64,000 nucleotides of DNA from a virus. The translations under genes and the position numbers were made by a program. Under the pieces are notes generated by a model. That model was not told the origin of the DNA. It worked only from the letters and a program-made list of their open reading frames with translations, and made no database searches. Each line of letters begins with the position of its first letter. Position 1 is the stretch's first letter. The stretch is from the IMG/VR virus record IMGVR_UViG_3300026521_000003, positions 186,001-250,000 of that record; one strand, given 5' to 3'. Of this stretch, positions 33,993-41,667 are shown piece after piece.

Positions 33993-34553
33993 ATGACAAA
34001 CGCACAAAAGCATATATCAAAATTTATTAGTTTGATTCTTAGACATAACCCTAAAAAATTTAATTTTAATATTGAATATAATGGGGCTTGGGCAAATACT
34101 CAAGATTTAATCGATCTTATGAAAAACAACGGTAAAAATGTATCAATGCAAGATTTAGAAATTGTAGTTTTAGAAGATTCAAAAGGTCGTTATTCATTTA
34201 ATGATGATAAAACTAAAATTCGAGCAAATCAAGGACATTCTATTGATGTTGATCTAGGTTTTAAACCGTTAGAAAAGAATGAACTCCCAACATGGCTTTA
34301 CCATGGTACAAATAGTCGATTTGTGGATAGTATTTTAGAAATTGGATTAAAACCTATGAGTCGACAATATGTACACTTATCGGATAATATAGAAACTGCT
34401 TTACAGGTAGGAGATAGAAGGAAGAAAGATAATACTGAAACTCATATTTTTAAAATTTCAACTATTGAGGCCATAAATCAAGGGATAGAATTTTATAAAT
34501 CGGAAAATGGTGTATATCTAGCTAATTTTATTCCATCAAAGTTATTACGGTAA
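33993..34553 (+). CDS. kptA: RNA 2'-phosphotransferase, KptA/Tpt1 family
   Basis: A 186-aa protein covering the whole KptA fold. The catalytic residues are visible: R17 and H18 in L-I-L-R-H, R77 in I-R-A-N-Q-G-H-S, and an arginine in D-R-R near residue 142, matching the Arg-His-Arg-Arg set of yeast Tpt1. Also typical are L-Y-H-G-T (102-106) and G-L-K-P-M-S-R-Q-Y-V-H-L-S (118-130). These enzymes move a 2'-phosphate from an RNA splice junction to NAD, giving ADP-ribose 1'',2''-cyclic phosphate. In a phage it could finish RNA repair after ligation that leaves a 2'-phosphate, or modify RNA or DNA ends by ADP-ribosylation. Neighbouring tRNA genes of function fit the first idea. Confidence 0.92.
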   Translation: MTNAQKHISKFISLILRHNPKKFNFNIEYNGAWANTQDLIDLMKNNGKNVSMQDLEIVVLEDSKGRYSFNDDKTKIRANQGHSIDVDLGFKPLEKNELPTWLYHGTNSRFVDSILEIGLKPMSRQYVHLSDNIETALQVGDRRKKDNTETHIFKISTIEAINQGIEFYKSENGVYLANFIPSKLLR

Positions 34554-34559
34554 ACTAAT

Positions 34560-35057
34560 ATGAACACATTTAACTCGGATTATGAATTTACTGATGAAGA
34601 GATAAAATATTTTAAGCAAGTGAGTTTCCAACATTCAAAGCTCAAAAGAGAAAATAAAAGACAGGAAATGATTGACGGCTATGAAGAGCCAATAGATATG
34701 AATTTTAGGAAGCTTAAGCAGGGATTAAAAGTTTTTGTTACGAATCCAAGAGGGTTAATTATCCTAGGATTTATTCGTATGGCAAAATTAAGAGATTCGT
34801 ATATTGTTGAAAATGAGGACGGTATTCCTATAACACATGAAATGTTGAATCCGAGTGCAAAAATAACAAATAATAAACCTATTGTTTTTGATATTGCGAA
34901 ACCAAATCATAGGATGATATTTTTAAGTTTTAAGGAAGCAGAATTACATTTTTTACAACCCTTGTTTGATTGGCAAGAAAGATATAATGTACCTATTCCT
35001 GAAATCTTAAATAGTGCAAAGATATTAATTTCTAAGTATCCGGAAGAATTTATATAA
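34560..35057 (+). CDS. Unrecognised 165-aa protein with PE tail
   Basis: The N-terminal third is helical and charged. The middle has a strand-rich stretch (LKVFVTNPRGLIILGFIRMAKLRDSYIVENEDG) that looks like an SH3 or KOW-like barrel, and the last 60 residues are helical, ending SKYPEEFI-stop. The same order (barrel then helix then PE tail) recurs at 36560 and 5907. It lies seven bases after kptA. No family recognised. Confidence 0.7.
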   Translation: MNTFNSDYEFTDEEIKYFKQVSFQHSKLKRENKRQEMIDGYEEPIDMNFRKLKQGLKVFVTNPRGLIILGFIRMAKLRDSYIVENEDGIPITHEMLNPSAKITNNKPIVFDIAKPNHRMIFLSFKEAELHFLQPLFDWQERYNVPIPEILNSAKILISKYPEEFI

Positions 35058-35067
35058 GGAGTTTATA

Positions 35068-35565
35068 ATGAAAAGAGCAATTTATGCAGGAAGTTTTGAT
35101 ATTATTCATAATGGTCATATATCAATAATAGAAAGAGCAATCAATTTATTCCCAACAAGAAAAATTACAATTATAGTTGCTAATAATCGTAATAAAAATC
35201 ATATGTTTAGTGCTGAAAAGAGAATGGCAATAGTAAAAGCTTCACTCGACCATTTATCTGATAAAGTTGAAATTATTATGTATGATGGTATTGTGAGTGA
35301 TTGGACTAATAAACACTCTGCTGATATTATGATTCGAGGATTGAGAGATGGTAATGACCTAACTTATGAATTTTCGTTAGAGCAATTTACAAGAGGTACA
35401 TCGAATATGGAAACTATTTATTTATCACCATATACTCAGCACCTAAATACCTCATCATCGTTGTTACGAATGTTTATTCAAACAAATAATTTGGATAAAG
35501 TTAAAAATTATATTTCAGAAGAAGGATTTAATACATTGTATAAAATTTTAAAGGATCGGGTATGA
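35068..35565 (+). CDS. coaD: Phosphopantetheine adenylyltransferase
   Basis: A 165-aa nucleotidyltransferase. The H-x-G-H motif is in G-S-F-D-I-I-H-N-G-H (8-17), I-R-G-L-R-D-G-N-D-L-x-Y-E (about 89-102) matches the CoaD R-G-L-R-x-x-x-D-x-x-Y-E signature, and T-S-S-S-L-L-R is the equivalent of the S-S-T-x-V-R motif near the C-terminus. It should convert 4'-phosphopantetheine and ATP to dephospho-CoA and pyrophosphate. The length matches bacterial CoaD. It has a good ribosome-binding site (AAGGAGTTTATA). It may raise CoA supply during infection. It is the only coenzyme gene seen here apart from the possible NadR-like protein. Confidence 0.92.
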   Translation: MKRAIYAGSFDIIHNGHISIIERAINLFPTRKITIIVANNRNKNHMFSAEKRMAIVKASLDHLSDKVEIIMYDGIVSDWTNKHSADIMIRGLRDGNDLTYEFSLEQFTRGTSNMETIYLSPYTQHLNTSSSLLRMFIQTNNLDKVKNYISEEGFNTLYKILKDRV

Positions 35566-35840
35566 TATATCAATCATGCAACGTATCTCGAGGAGATAAG
35601 GATGAATATTATACATCAATAGATCTTAGTATTCAAGATAATAAATTGGAAACTTTGTATGCGCAAAAAGTTTTTGCATTAGATACAGAAATCACAATAG
35701 TACCCAAGTCAATTTTAAATGTGCTAAAACGTTACAATAAAGATTTAATTGAGCTAATTTCAACAAAGTATCCAGAAGATGAATTACGAGGTGATTTAAT
35801 TGAATTTTCTAAGTTGATGGATGTTATAAAAGATGACTAA
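35562..35840 (+). CDS. Unrecognised 92-aa protein with internal YPE motif
   Basis: No family recognised. It is linked to coaD by an ATGA overlap and to the next gene by an eight-base overlap. K-Y-P-E-D-E-L occurs about 25 residues before the end, so the motif is present but followed by extra sequence (GDLIEFSKLMDVIKDD). This looks like a PE tail that has acquired a C-terminal extension. Confidence 0.6.
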   Translation: MIYQSCNVSRGDKDEYYTSIDLSIQDNKLETLYAQKVFALDTEITIVPKSILNVLKRYNKDLIELISTKYPEDELRGDLIEFSKLMDVIKDD

Positions 35841-36219
35841 AAAATATATACTTGTAAAAGATTTAATACCAAATAATGAATATTTGTATCTTTTTAGTAC
35901 ATCTGGTTCTTATAGAATTATAAAAGTTAAGTATGTAATTGATAAAAAATTTGAAGTTATTATAGAAAATGAGGAAGAATCGTTATTTTATAATGAAATA
36001 CCACTTAATTTGGAATATAATGAATTTAGTATAGATTCTGAAGAAGATGGAATTGAAAATTTATATAATCTTGATGAAGAAGAAGACATCGAAATAATGT
36101 GGGTGTTAAATACTATTAAAGATTTTAAAATAGCAACAAATATAGAATTCTCAAAGTTTTTAACATTAGTTGAAAAATTAAAAAGGGATTATCCTGAATT
36201 AATAGTTAAAGGTATCTAA
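35833..36219 (+). CDS. Unrecognised 128-aa protein with extended PE-like end
   Basis: A beta-rich first half (EYLYLFSTSGSYRIIKVKYVIDKKFEVII), an acidic middle and a helical end: KRDYPELIVKGI-stop, which is the PE tail followed by three extra residues. It may represent a mutated stop. It shares a base with the next ATG (TAATG). No family recognised. Confidence 0.65.
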   Translation: MTKKYILVKDLIPNNEYLYLFSTSGSYRIIKVKYVIDKKFEVIIENEEESLFYNEIPLNLEYNEFSIDSEEDGIENLYNLDEEEDIEIMWVLNTIKDFKIATNIEFSKFLTLVEKLKRDYPELIVKGI

Positions 36220-36560
36220 TGAAAAAGATTTATTTTATACATGAAAATACTTCACCAATTAAGGTTGCCGGTGTATTTGTGCAGATCCCAACAGACTACG
36301 TGGTAACAGTAGGATTTATTAAAACAGAAGAAGAGATAGCACTTTCAATGGGTGATGAACCAAAAAATACAGTTTATATGTATAATGATAATATGGCTAG
36401 AGTTGAATTACATAATTTTTTACCGGGTATTGTTTTTGATAGCTATGAAGAAGGGTGTCGAGTTTTAGTTAAAATATTAAGTACTCGTATTAAATATGAT
36501 AAAGAAATTAATAAAACTTATCTTACATTATTGGATGAATTTCCAGAAGGAGTTTTATAA
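36219..36560 (+). CDS. Unrecognised 113-aa protein with PE tail
   Basis: The first 60 residues contain strand segments (GVFVQIPTDYVVTVGFI, NTVYMYNDNMARVELHNF) and the rest are helices ending LDEFPEGVL-stop. No family recognised. Joined to the flanking genes by single-base TAATG overlaps, so the block 35562-37152 is one tightly coupled operon. Confidence 0.65.
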   Translation: MKKIYFIHENTSPIKVAGVFVQIPTDYVVTVGFIKTEEEIALSMGDEPKNTVYMYNDNMARVELHNFLPGIVFDSYEEGCRVLVKILSTRIKYDKEINKTYLTLLDEFPEGVL

Positions 36561-36883
36561 TGTATAAAATAGGTGATAAAGTGTGGTTTTATACTTATGA
36601 TTCTGGATTACGAAAAGTCTCGATTATTAAGATAGAAGAAAATAATGTTATTTTAGAAAATGAAGATATTCTGCCTCCTGATTTACCTTTACGAGTTCCT
36701 AAAAAAGATATTTCTTTTTCTAAAGAACGTATAGAATTGTTAGCTTTCGCTGTTAATTATAAGAAAGGTTGGCTGAAGCGAGATATAGATAGAAGTATAG
36801 AAGATAATGATATTGAACAAATAAAATATCATAGGAAAATGATGGATTTATCTATTAAGGAGTTCCCAGAATTATGGGTTTGA
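36560..36883 (+). CDS. Unrecognised SH3-like 107-aa protein with PE tail
   Basis: The opening K-I-G-D-K-V-W-F-Y-T-Y followed by R-K-V-S-I-I-K-I-E-E-N-N-V-I-L looks like an SH3 or Tudor-type barrel, then come helices and EFPELWV-stop. Its tail codons contain the next gene's start: CCAGAATTATGGGTTTGA encodes P-E-L-W-V-stop in one frame and M-G-L in the other, with GGAG upstream acting as ribosome-binding site. No family recognised. Confidence 0.7.
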   Translation: MYKIGDKVWFYTYDSGLRKVSIIKIEENNVILENEDILPPDLPLRVPKKDISFSKERIELLAFAVNYKKGWLKRDIDRSIEDNDIEQIKYHRKMMDLSIKEFPELWV

Positions 36884-37152
36884 AATCAAGTAAAAGCTTA
36901 GAACCATGTAATTGTAAAATATGTGTAAGAACAAGAAAATTTAAAGCTGTTTTAAAACGTGTAACAAATGATGAAGATAAGAAATTTTTAGAAACACTTT
37001 TTGACAGTTTAAATGATCTTGAGGATGAAATGGATTATCTTGAAATATATTTAGAAAATTTAAGAACTTTATACCCAAAAGTATATAGGGAAATCCATAC
37101 AGTTGAAAAGTTAAAAAATGGTGATGAGAATTTTCCAGAATTAAACGTATAA
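36874..37152 (+). CDS. Small zinc-binding protein with PE tail
   Basis: A 92-aa protein with C-N-C-K-I-C in the first 25 residues, possibly with a nearby partner ligand, then a charged two-helix region ending GDENFPELNV-stop. It starts ten bases before the end of the previous gene. No family recognised. The cysteine cluster is too short to name a fold. Confidence 0.6.
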   Translation: MGLKSSKSLEPCNCKICVRTRKFKAVLKRVTNDEDKKFLETLFDSLNDLEDEMDYLEIYLENLRTLYPKVYREIHTVEKLKNGDENFPELNV

Positions 37153-37169
37153 AGTGGAGGTGTTTTAAA

Positions 37170-37514
37170 ATGGGTGTAGTATTAGATGGTGATAGTATAA
37201 ATGAACTTGAAGAAATGATGGATGAGTTAGATATTCCTCATTTTCCATTATTTTTATTTAATGAGCGAGATAGGACTGTCAAGGAACTTACAAAATCATA
37301 TATAGAAGATGAACTAGGTTTAGATGCATCAACTATATCATCTATATGGGAAAGCTTTGCAGAATACTTAGGACACCCAGAATTTATTATCTTTGAGGAT
37401 TCGTTATCGATGGTGAGGACATTTAAAGAACGTTTAGTAGAATTGGATCGTCTTAAACAGCAAGAAGATATTTTAAAAAGTGTATTAAAAATCTATCCAG
37501 AACATATTATTTAG
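37170..37514 (+). CDS. Unrecognised 114-aa acidic protein with PE tail
   Basis: An acidic N-terminus (GDSINELEEMMDELDI), a middle segment rich in phenylalanine, and a long helix (KERLVELDRLKQQEDILKSV) before IYPEHII-stop. The ribosome-binding site GTGGAGGTG is among the strongest in the window. No family recognised. Confidence 0.7.
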   Translation: MGVVLDGDSINELEEMMDELDIPHFPLFLFNERDRTVKELTKSYIEDELGLDASTISSIWESFAEYLGHPEFIIFEDSLSMVRTFKERLVELDRLKQQEDILKSVLKIYPEHII

Positions 37515-37522
37515 GAGTAGAT

Positions 37523-38101
37523 ATGAATGATAAAAGATTAAGAAAGCCAAATTTTCCAGATACAGACTTTGGAAAAATAATGCAAAAAGCTGATGAAATA
37601 AAATATACAAAAATTTATAATTATGAGTATTCGTATTTTAAAAAAACGCCTAATGGATTTCGAGAAGACGAATATTTGAATCATACTTATGGGGATGATA
37701 GAGATGGGTATGAGAAATGGAAATCATCGGATGATGCTATAAATTTAACAGTAGGATACTCTGGGGTTATCTCGGCTAGGGAAATCTTAAATAGTGATGA
37801 TAAATTAGTAGGGTATGTATTTGAACGTAAATTACCCGATGAACCTTGGTTAAATGATTTAAATCAAGAATTTGATAAAGCCTGGAATTTATTCTGTAAT
37901 CTTTTAGATGTTAAAGATAAAGAAACTGTTAAATATTATCTATTTAAAGATATTTATGCTTCAGTTCGAGATCGTGGTCAAGAGACAATCGAAAAATTAA
38001 ATACTATGAATAAAATTTTAGAAAAATTTGATGAATATGAACAATATAAAGATGAAGATGATAAGCAATTCATAGATTTTTTTAATAAATTAAAGGGGTA
38101 G
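37523..38101 (+). CDS. Unrecognised 192-aa protein
   Basis: Charged protein with a basic N-terminus (NDKRLRKPNFPDTDF), an aromatic- and acid-rich centre (YGDDRDGYEKWKSSDD) and a helical end without the PE pattern (FFNKLKG). TTAGGAGTAGAT gives a good start. No family recognised. It breaks a run of PE-tail genes. Confidence 0.65.
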   Translation: MNDKRLRKPNFPDTDFGKIMQKADEIKYTKIYNYEYSYFKKTPNGFREDEYLNHTYGDDRDGYEKWKSSDDAINLTVGYSGVISAREILNSDDKLVGYVFERKLPDEPWLNDLNQEFDKAWNLFCNLLDVKDKETVKYYLFKDIYASVRDRGQETIEKLNTMNKILEKFDEYEQYKDEDDKQFIDFFNKLKG

Positions 38102-38103
38102 AT

Positions 38104-38448
38104 ATGGCGGATATTTTATCACAAGATGAGATTGATAGATTGTTGGGATTAGATTATGAACTTAGTGATTTTCCAATTTATATTATTTCTAGCAAAGGTA
38201 TTATGGAAGTTACGTTTGATTCTTTAGGTGTAGAAAGTGATTCAATTGATGAATTTGATTTAAAAAATATTCTTTCTAAAAGATTCGATATTTCAAGAGA
38301 AAATATAGAAGTTTTTAGAAGTAAATTAAATGCAATTAATGCAATTCAAAGAGAATACGAAAATACAGAAAGACTTGCGAAAAAATATAATACGGCGTTA
38401 AAAAGTTTGGAAAAATATTTTGAAGAACACCCTGAATATAAAATTTAA
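38104..38448 (+). CDS. Unrecognised 114-aa protein with PE tail
   Basis: It starts M-A-D-I-L-S-Q-D-E-I-D-R-L-L, an acidic helix of the kind found at the N-terminus of FliM/FliN-type flagellar switch proteins (where it binds CheY); the rest does not resemble FliM. The rest is a helical hairpin ending EEHPEYKI-stop. The similarity is short and could be chance. AAGGGGTAGAT precedes the start. Confidence 0.65.
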   Translation: MADILSQDEIDRLLGLDYELSDFPIYIISSKGIMEVTFDSLGVESDSIDEFDLKNILSKRFDISRENIEVFRSKLNAINAIQREYENTERLAKKYNTALKSLEKYFEEHPEYKI

Positions 38449-38459
38449 AAAGGAATCAT

Positions 38460-38993
38460 ATGGGATTTAGAACATATATAGGTAAAATATCAAAAGAGGA
38501 ATTTAATAAGATAAAGGATAAATCATTTGAAGAAATGCCTATTTATAATGAAGATTTTGATGAAGATGAAATGCCAGGACCTTATGATTTAGTAGAAATG
38601 GTTTACGAGTTAGGAAAATATGTTAATATTGAAAAAGAAACGTACTGTCTGTTTTCAGATGATCATCTAAATGACTATTATAATCAAGACTATACTTTTA
38701 TAGGATTGACTCAAGAAGGGTTTAGATTAATAATTAATGATTATGTGGAAAATACACATAAGTATTATCAGGGTCTTTTTGATTCTATAGGTATTATTGG
38801 TGTCGATGACCAAAAAATAAAACAGCACTTTGCTTCAATGGTTATGGAGTGGAAAAATAATCCAGTAAATTTAAATTTAGATGTGGATTATATAACCGAT
38901 TCATGGAAATATGAATATGCTATTTTTGAGTTAGTTAGGTTATTTAAAGTGTTTGATTGGGATAATGATATAGCTGTTATATATGGATATTAA
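38460..38993 (+). CDS. Unrecognised 177-aa phage protein
   Basis: The beginning GFRTYIGKISKEEFNKIKD resembles uncharacterised proteins common in large myoviruses. The sequence is acidic, with mixed helix and strand content and no PE tail. Preceded by AAAAAGGAATC. No functional motif is visible. Confidence 0.65.
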   Translation: MGFRTYIGKISKEEFNKIKDKSFEEMPIYNEDFDEDEMPGPYDLVEMVYELGKYVNIEKETYCLFSDDHLNDYYNQDYTFIGLTQEGFRLIINDYVENTHKYYQGLFDSIGIIGVDDQKIKQHFASMVMEWKNNPVNLNLDVDYITDSWKYEYAIFELVRLFKVFDWDNDIAVIYGY

Positions 38994-39002
38994 GGAAATA
39001 AT

Positions 39003-39473
39003 ATGGGAATAGAAATAGAACGAAAATTTTTAATTGATTTTAAAAAGATAGACTTGTATGATAAAAAAATAGAAATTAAGCAGGGATATATTCTGAATAG
39101 TCCTGAAAAGGTAGTACGTATTAGAGTTGCCGATAAAGATGCATTTTTAACAATTAAAGGTAAAAATGAAGGCGCTTCAAGACCAGAATTTGAGTACGAA
39201 ATACCATATGATAATGCTATCGAATTATTAAAATTTACTGATGATAGAATTATAGAAAAAACTAGATATATTTTGAAAATAAATAATGATATTTGGGAAA
39301 TTGATAAATTTCATGGCAAAAACGAAGGTCTTGTAGTCGCTGAGATAGAAATACCATCTGAGGATTATGATATAGAGTTGCCTGAATGGATACTTAAAGA
39401 AGTAACATCAGATACAAAATATTATAATAATAATCTTATAATTCATCCATATTCTACATGGGATAATGTATAA
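39003..39473 (+). CDS. CYTH-domain triphosphate tunnel enzyme
   Basis: A 156-aa protein with the E-I-E-R-K-F-L signature at residues 3-9 and further basic and acidic positions in alternating strands: R-I-R, L-T-I-K-G-K, E-x-E-Y-E-I, E-K-T-R-Y, E-I-D-K-F and A-E-I-E-I. This is the eight-stranded triphosphate tunnel of class IV adenylate cyclases, inorganic triphosphatases and RNA 5'-triphosphatases. The compact size is closest to the ygiF/CyaB-type single-domain enzymes. It hydrolyses a triphosphate with metal ions; whether the substrate is tripolyphosphate, ATP or RNA cannot be read. Neighbouring RNA genes make an RNA substrate possible. Confidence 0.88.
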   Translation: MGIEIERKFLIDFKKIDLYDKKIEIKQGYILNSPEKVVRIRVADKDAFLTIKGKNEGASRPEFEYEIPYDNAIELLKFTDDRIIEKTRYILKINNDIWEIDKFHGKNEGLVVAEIEIPSEDYDIELPEWILKEVTSDTKYYNNNLIIHPYSTWDNV

Positions 39474-39494
39474 TGTTGATATATAGGAGAAATA

Positions 39495-40100
39495 ATGATT
39501 CTGGATGAGATTGTAAACATTGAAAAGATCGGTATTGAAAAAACTATTGATATTGAAGTGGATGGAGACCACCTATTTTATTGTAATGGTATTTTAACTC
39601 ATAATTCAGCAGCAGGTGATGTTGCTGATGTCTCAGAAGAAAATATCCAAGGGGGTATTTCTAAAATTCAAGCAGCCGATAATGTTATTGGTTTTATACC
39701 AAATGCACAATCAAGAGAAATGGGTATAATGCGAGCTAAATTCTTAAAAACAAGAGATAGTAGTGGTGTTGGTAGTACTGTTGATTTTAAAGTCGATTGG
39801 AGTACCTTAACATTTGAACCTTGGGATACAACTGGAGAGAATAATCCATCAGTTTTGAATTATGCAGCACAAGCGCAAAATGCAGCACAATCATTAAATG
39901 CAGATCAACCCTTGCAAAAAACTACAAAAGGTAAGAAAAAACCATCTGCTAGTGATTTAAAAGGTAATTCGGGTGCAGTAGTAAAATCGGATGATGAAGA
40001 TGATGATTCTAGCACATCGGGTAAAAAAACCAAAGGTATTATTAAGGGACTTGGTGGTAAAAAGAAAAAAGGACTTAACAGAGAAGTTAAGATGTTATAA
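39495..40100 (+). CDS. Replicative helicase C-terminal part fused to a 37-aa split-intein C-part (gp41-1 type)
   Basis: Residues 1-37 are an IntC. The consensus segments D-I-E-V-D-G-D-H-L-F-Y and G-I-L-T-H-N are present, with Ser38 as first extein residue. Length and sequence match the published gp41-1 IntC (37 aa, ending DILTHN followed by S). Residues 38-110 continue as the last part of a DnaB/gp41-type helicase: S-E-E-N-I-Q-G-G-I-S-K-I-Q-A-A-D-N-V-I-G, then K-F-L-K-T-R-D-S-S-G-V-G. Residues 111-201 are a disordered, K/S/D-rich tail. The first, larger part of the helicase with its Walker A motif is not in the window. The product should be joined to it by protein trans-splicing at H36-N37/S38. 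The start has GGAGAAATA upstream. Confidence 0.9.
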   Translation: MILDEIVNIEKIGIEKTIDIEVDGDHLFYCNGILTHNSAAGDVADVSEENIQGGISKIQAADNVIGFIPNAQSREMGIMRAKFLKTRDSSGVGSTVDFKVDWSTLTFEPWDTTGENNPSVLNYAAQAQNAAQSLNADQPLQKTTKGKKKPSASDLKGNSGAVVKSDDEDDDSSTSGKKTKGIIKGLGGKKKKGLNREVKML

Positions 40101-40102
40101 AA

Positions 40103-40480
40103 ATGCGAATAATATTCTATAATTATTTTGTACCTTACAGAAATTTACTTAAAAAAAATAATATTGAGCGATTTAATACTTTTAAAGAATTTCATAATAA
40201 TTGGATAAGGGATGAAGAATGTATTATAATACTCCCTGTGCAAGTATTTGATTTAGTTGGATTAGATATTCGATTCATATTACGAAATTATGGAAGAGAT
40301 GATTCTAAGAGATTTTTATTTATTGGTGATAGAAAACAAATTGAATTTGCATTAAGTCAGAATGATAAATTTTTACAAAATATTATAGATGAGGTACATT
40401 TACCAATATTATCTAATACTCTAGAAGTAACAATATTAGAAAAAATTAAATTATTGGAAAAAAAAGGTAAGAAGGTTTAA
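40103..40480 (+). CDS. Unrecognised 125-aa protein
   Basis: Alternating hydrophobic strands and helices (MRIIFYNYFVPYRN, CIIILPVQVFDL, KRFLFIGDRKQIEFAL) give a receiver-like or Rossmann-like impression, but no phosphoacceptor motif is found. A basic C-terminal helix (KIKLLEKKGKKV) closes the protein. It lies two bases after the helicase fragment, so it may work in replication. No family recognised. Confidence 0.6.
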   Translation: MRIIFYNYFVPYRNLLKKNNIERFNTFKEFHNNWIRDEECIIILPVQVFDLVGLDIRFILRNYGRDDSKRFLFIGDRKQIEFALSQNDKFLQNIIDEVHLPILSNTLEVTILEKIKLLEKKGKKV

Positions 40481-40481
40481 G

Positions 40482-41645
40482 ATGTATGGTGCAAATACAA
40501 TAGTTAGAGTTTATATTGGGCCTAATGATAAATACACTTATGAACATTTGAGAAAATTTTATCATTTAGCCAAAAGACGTTGGAAAGTTGCTGATGTATG
40601 GGGAGCCGATGAAGTTATGGTTTTAGAAAATAATAGACGACATGCAAATAAATATCAGCGCTCTCTTTCTATTTTAGGTTGGATTACATCTAATAAAAAA
40701 TATTTAAAAATTGAGAAGTATTATCAGGGCTTAGTAGGTGATCCATACTATGAATATTTTGCTAAATTCTCTAAATATGTTTTGACTTGGTGGGGCTTAG
40801 GTTCTAGATTCGTAAAAAAATCATCAAAAAAAGATAGAAATATAAAATCGATACCTAATACACCAATGTTCGACCCATCAATTCATTTTGATAAGAATTC
40901 CATTATGGAAAAAATCTATATGCAGGGTATGAGTTATGATGATGCTATGAAAACCACCTTTAAAGGTAAAGCTCAACTTGCAGATATTATTAATGGTTTA
41001 ACAGATTATAATAAAAAAATTGGTATGTCTGATGAAGAAGCTTATGCTGATGCATTAAGAGTTTCGGAGATTGTGAGTAGAAACTTGGCATTAGATAAAA
41101 ATGCTCCTATGGATAATCAGTATTCGTTTTTAATAAATTATTATAATAAATTCATTGATACAACTAGACGAATTATGATGCCCTTAGATATGAATTTATT
41201 TTTTATTAAAGAAGCTCTAAAATACAATCCTAATCTTTCATTATATGTTTTAAGTCCTGACAATAATATGCATAGAATCCAGGGTATTGTTGGGGAACGT
41301 TGTGAAAATATAATGATTGCTATTTCAGCTTTTAAAGATACAAAAAAATATGATTATGAGTTTGTTTATTCGTATGGGTCTCACACCTTATTTAATCATG
41401 CTGAAAATGGTTTTATTAAAGCTAAAGATTTAAAAAAGCTCACTACAAAAACCAATAATCTTATGTATGGTTCCAAAAAATGTAAGATTGAACATAGATA
41501 TGATTCAGAATATATGTTTGACCTTATTTTAGAAGGAACACCCGCGGGAAATTATTTTCCTTGGGTCGATGCATTTCATAATGTTCAGTTATCCCCAGAT
41601 TATTCAAAAATAATAAATCTTGAAGGGAAAGATATTATAGTATAA
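40482..41645 (+). CDS. Unrecognised 387-aa protein with a Hint-like C-terminal segment
   Basis: The first 290 residues are unassigned, with aromatic-rich (YYQGLVGDPYYEYFAKF) and helical parts. Around residues 305-372 the pattern looks like the later half of a Hint/intein domain: S-H-T-L-F-N-H-A-E-N-G-F-I-K-A-K-D-L (block B and following), then Y-M-F-D-L-I-L-E-G-T and finally A-F-H-N-V. No Cys1 block is seen, so this is not a complete intein, and the resemblance may be partial. It follows the helicase fragment closely. No function can be assigned. Confidence 0.65.
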   Translation: MYGANTIVRVYIGPNDKYTYEHLRKFYHLAKRRWKVADVWGADEVMVLENNRRHANKYQRSLSILGWITSNKKYLKIEKYYQGLVGDPYYEYFAKFSKYVLTWWGLGSRFVKKSSKKDRNIKSIPNTPMFDPSIHFDKNSIMEKIYMQGMSYDDAMKTTFKGKAQLADIINGLTDYNKKIGMSDEEAYADALRVSEIVSRNLALDKNAPMDNQYSFLINYYNKFIDTTRRIMMPLDMNLFFIKEALKYNPNLSLYVLSPDNNMHRIQGIVGERCENIMIAISAFKDTKKYDYEFVYSYGSHTLFNHAENGFIKAKDLKKLTTKTNNLMYGSKKCKIEHRYDSEYMFDLILEGTPAGNYFPWVDAFHNVQLSPDYSKIINLEGKDIIV

Positions 41646-41648
41646 ATA
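41641..41648 (+). promoter_or_regulatory. T4-type late promoter TATAAATA
   Basis: An exact TATAAATA overlapping the stop of the previous gene, 19 bases before the ATG at 41668; AAGGAAAAAAGGA follows. Confidence 0.55.
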
Positions 41649-41667
41649 AAGGAAAAAAGGATTCTGT

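Noticed and set aside
38104-38448. A FliM or flagellar switch homologue
   Set aside because: Only the first dozen residues resemble the FliM CheY-binding helix; the remaining protein has no FliM or SpoA features.
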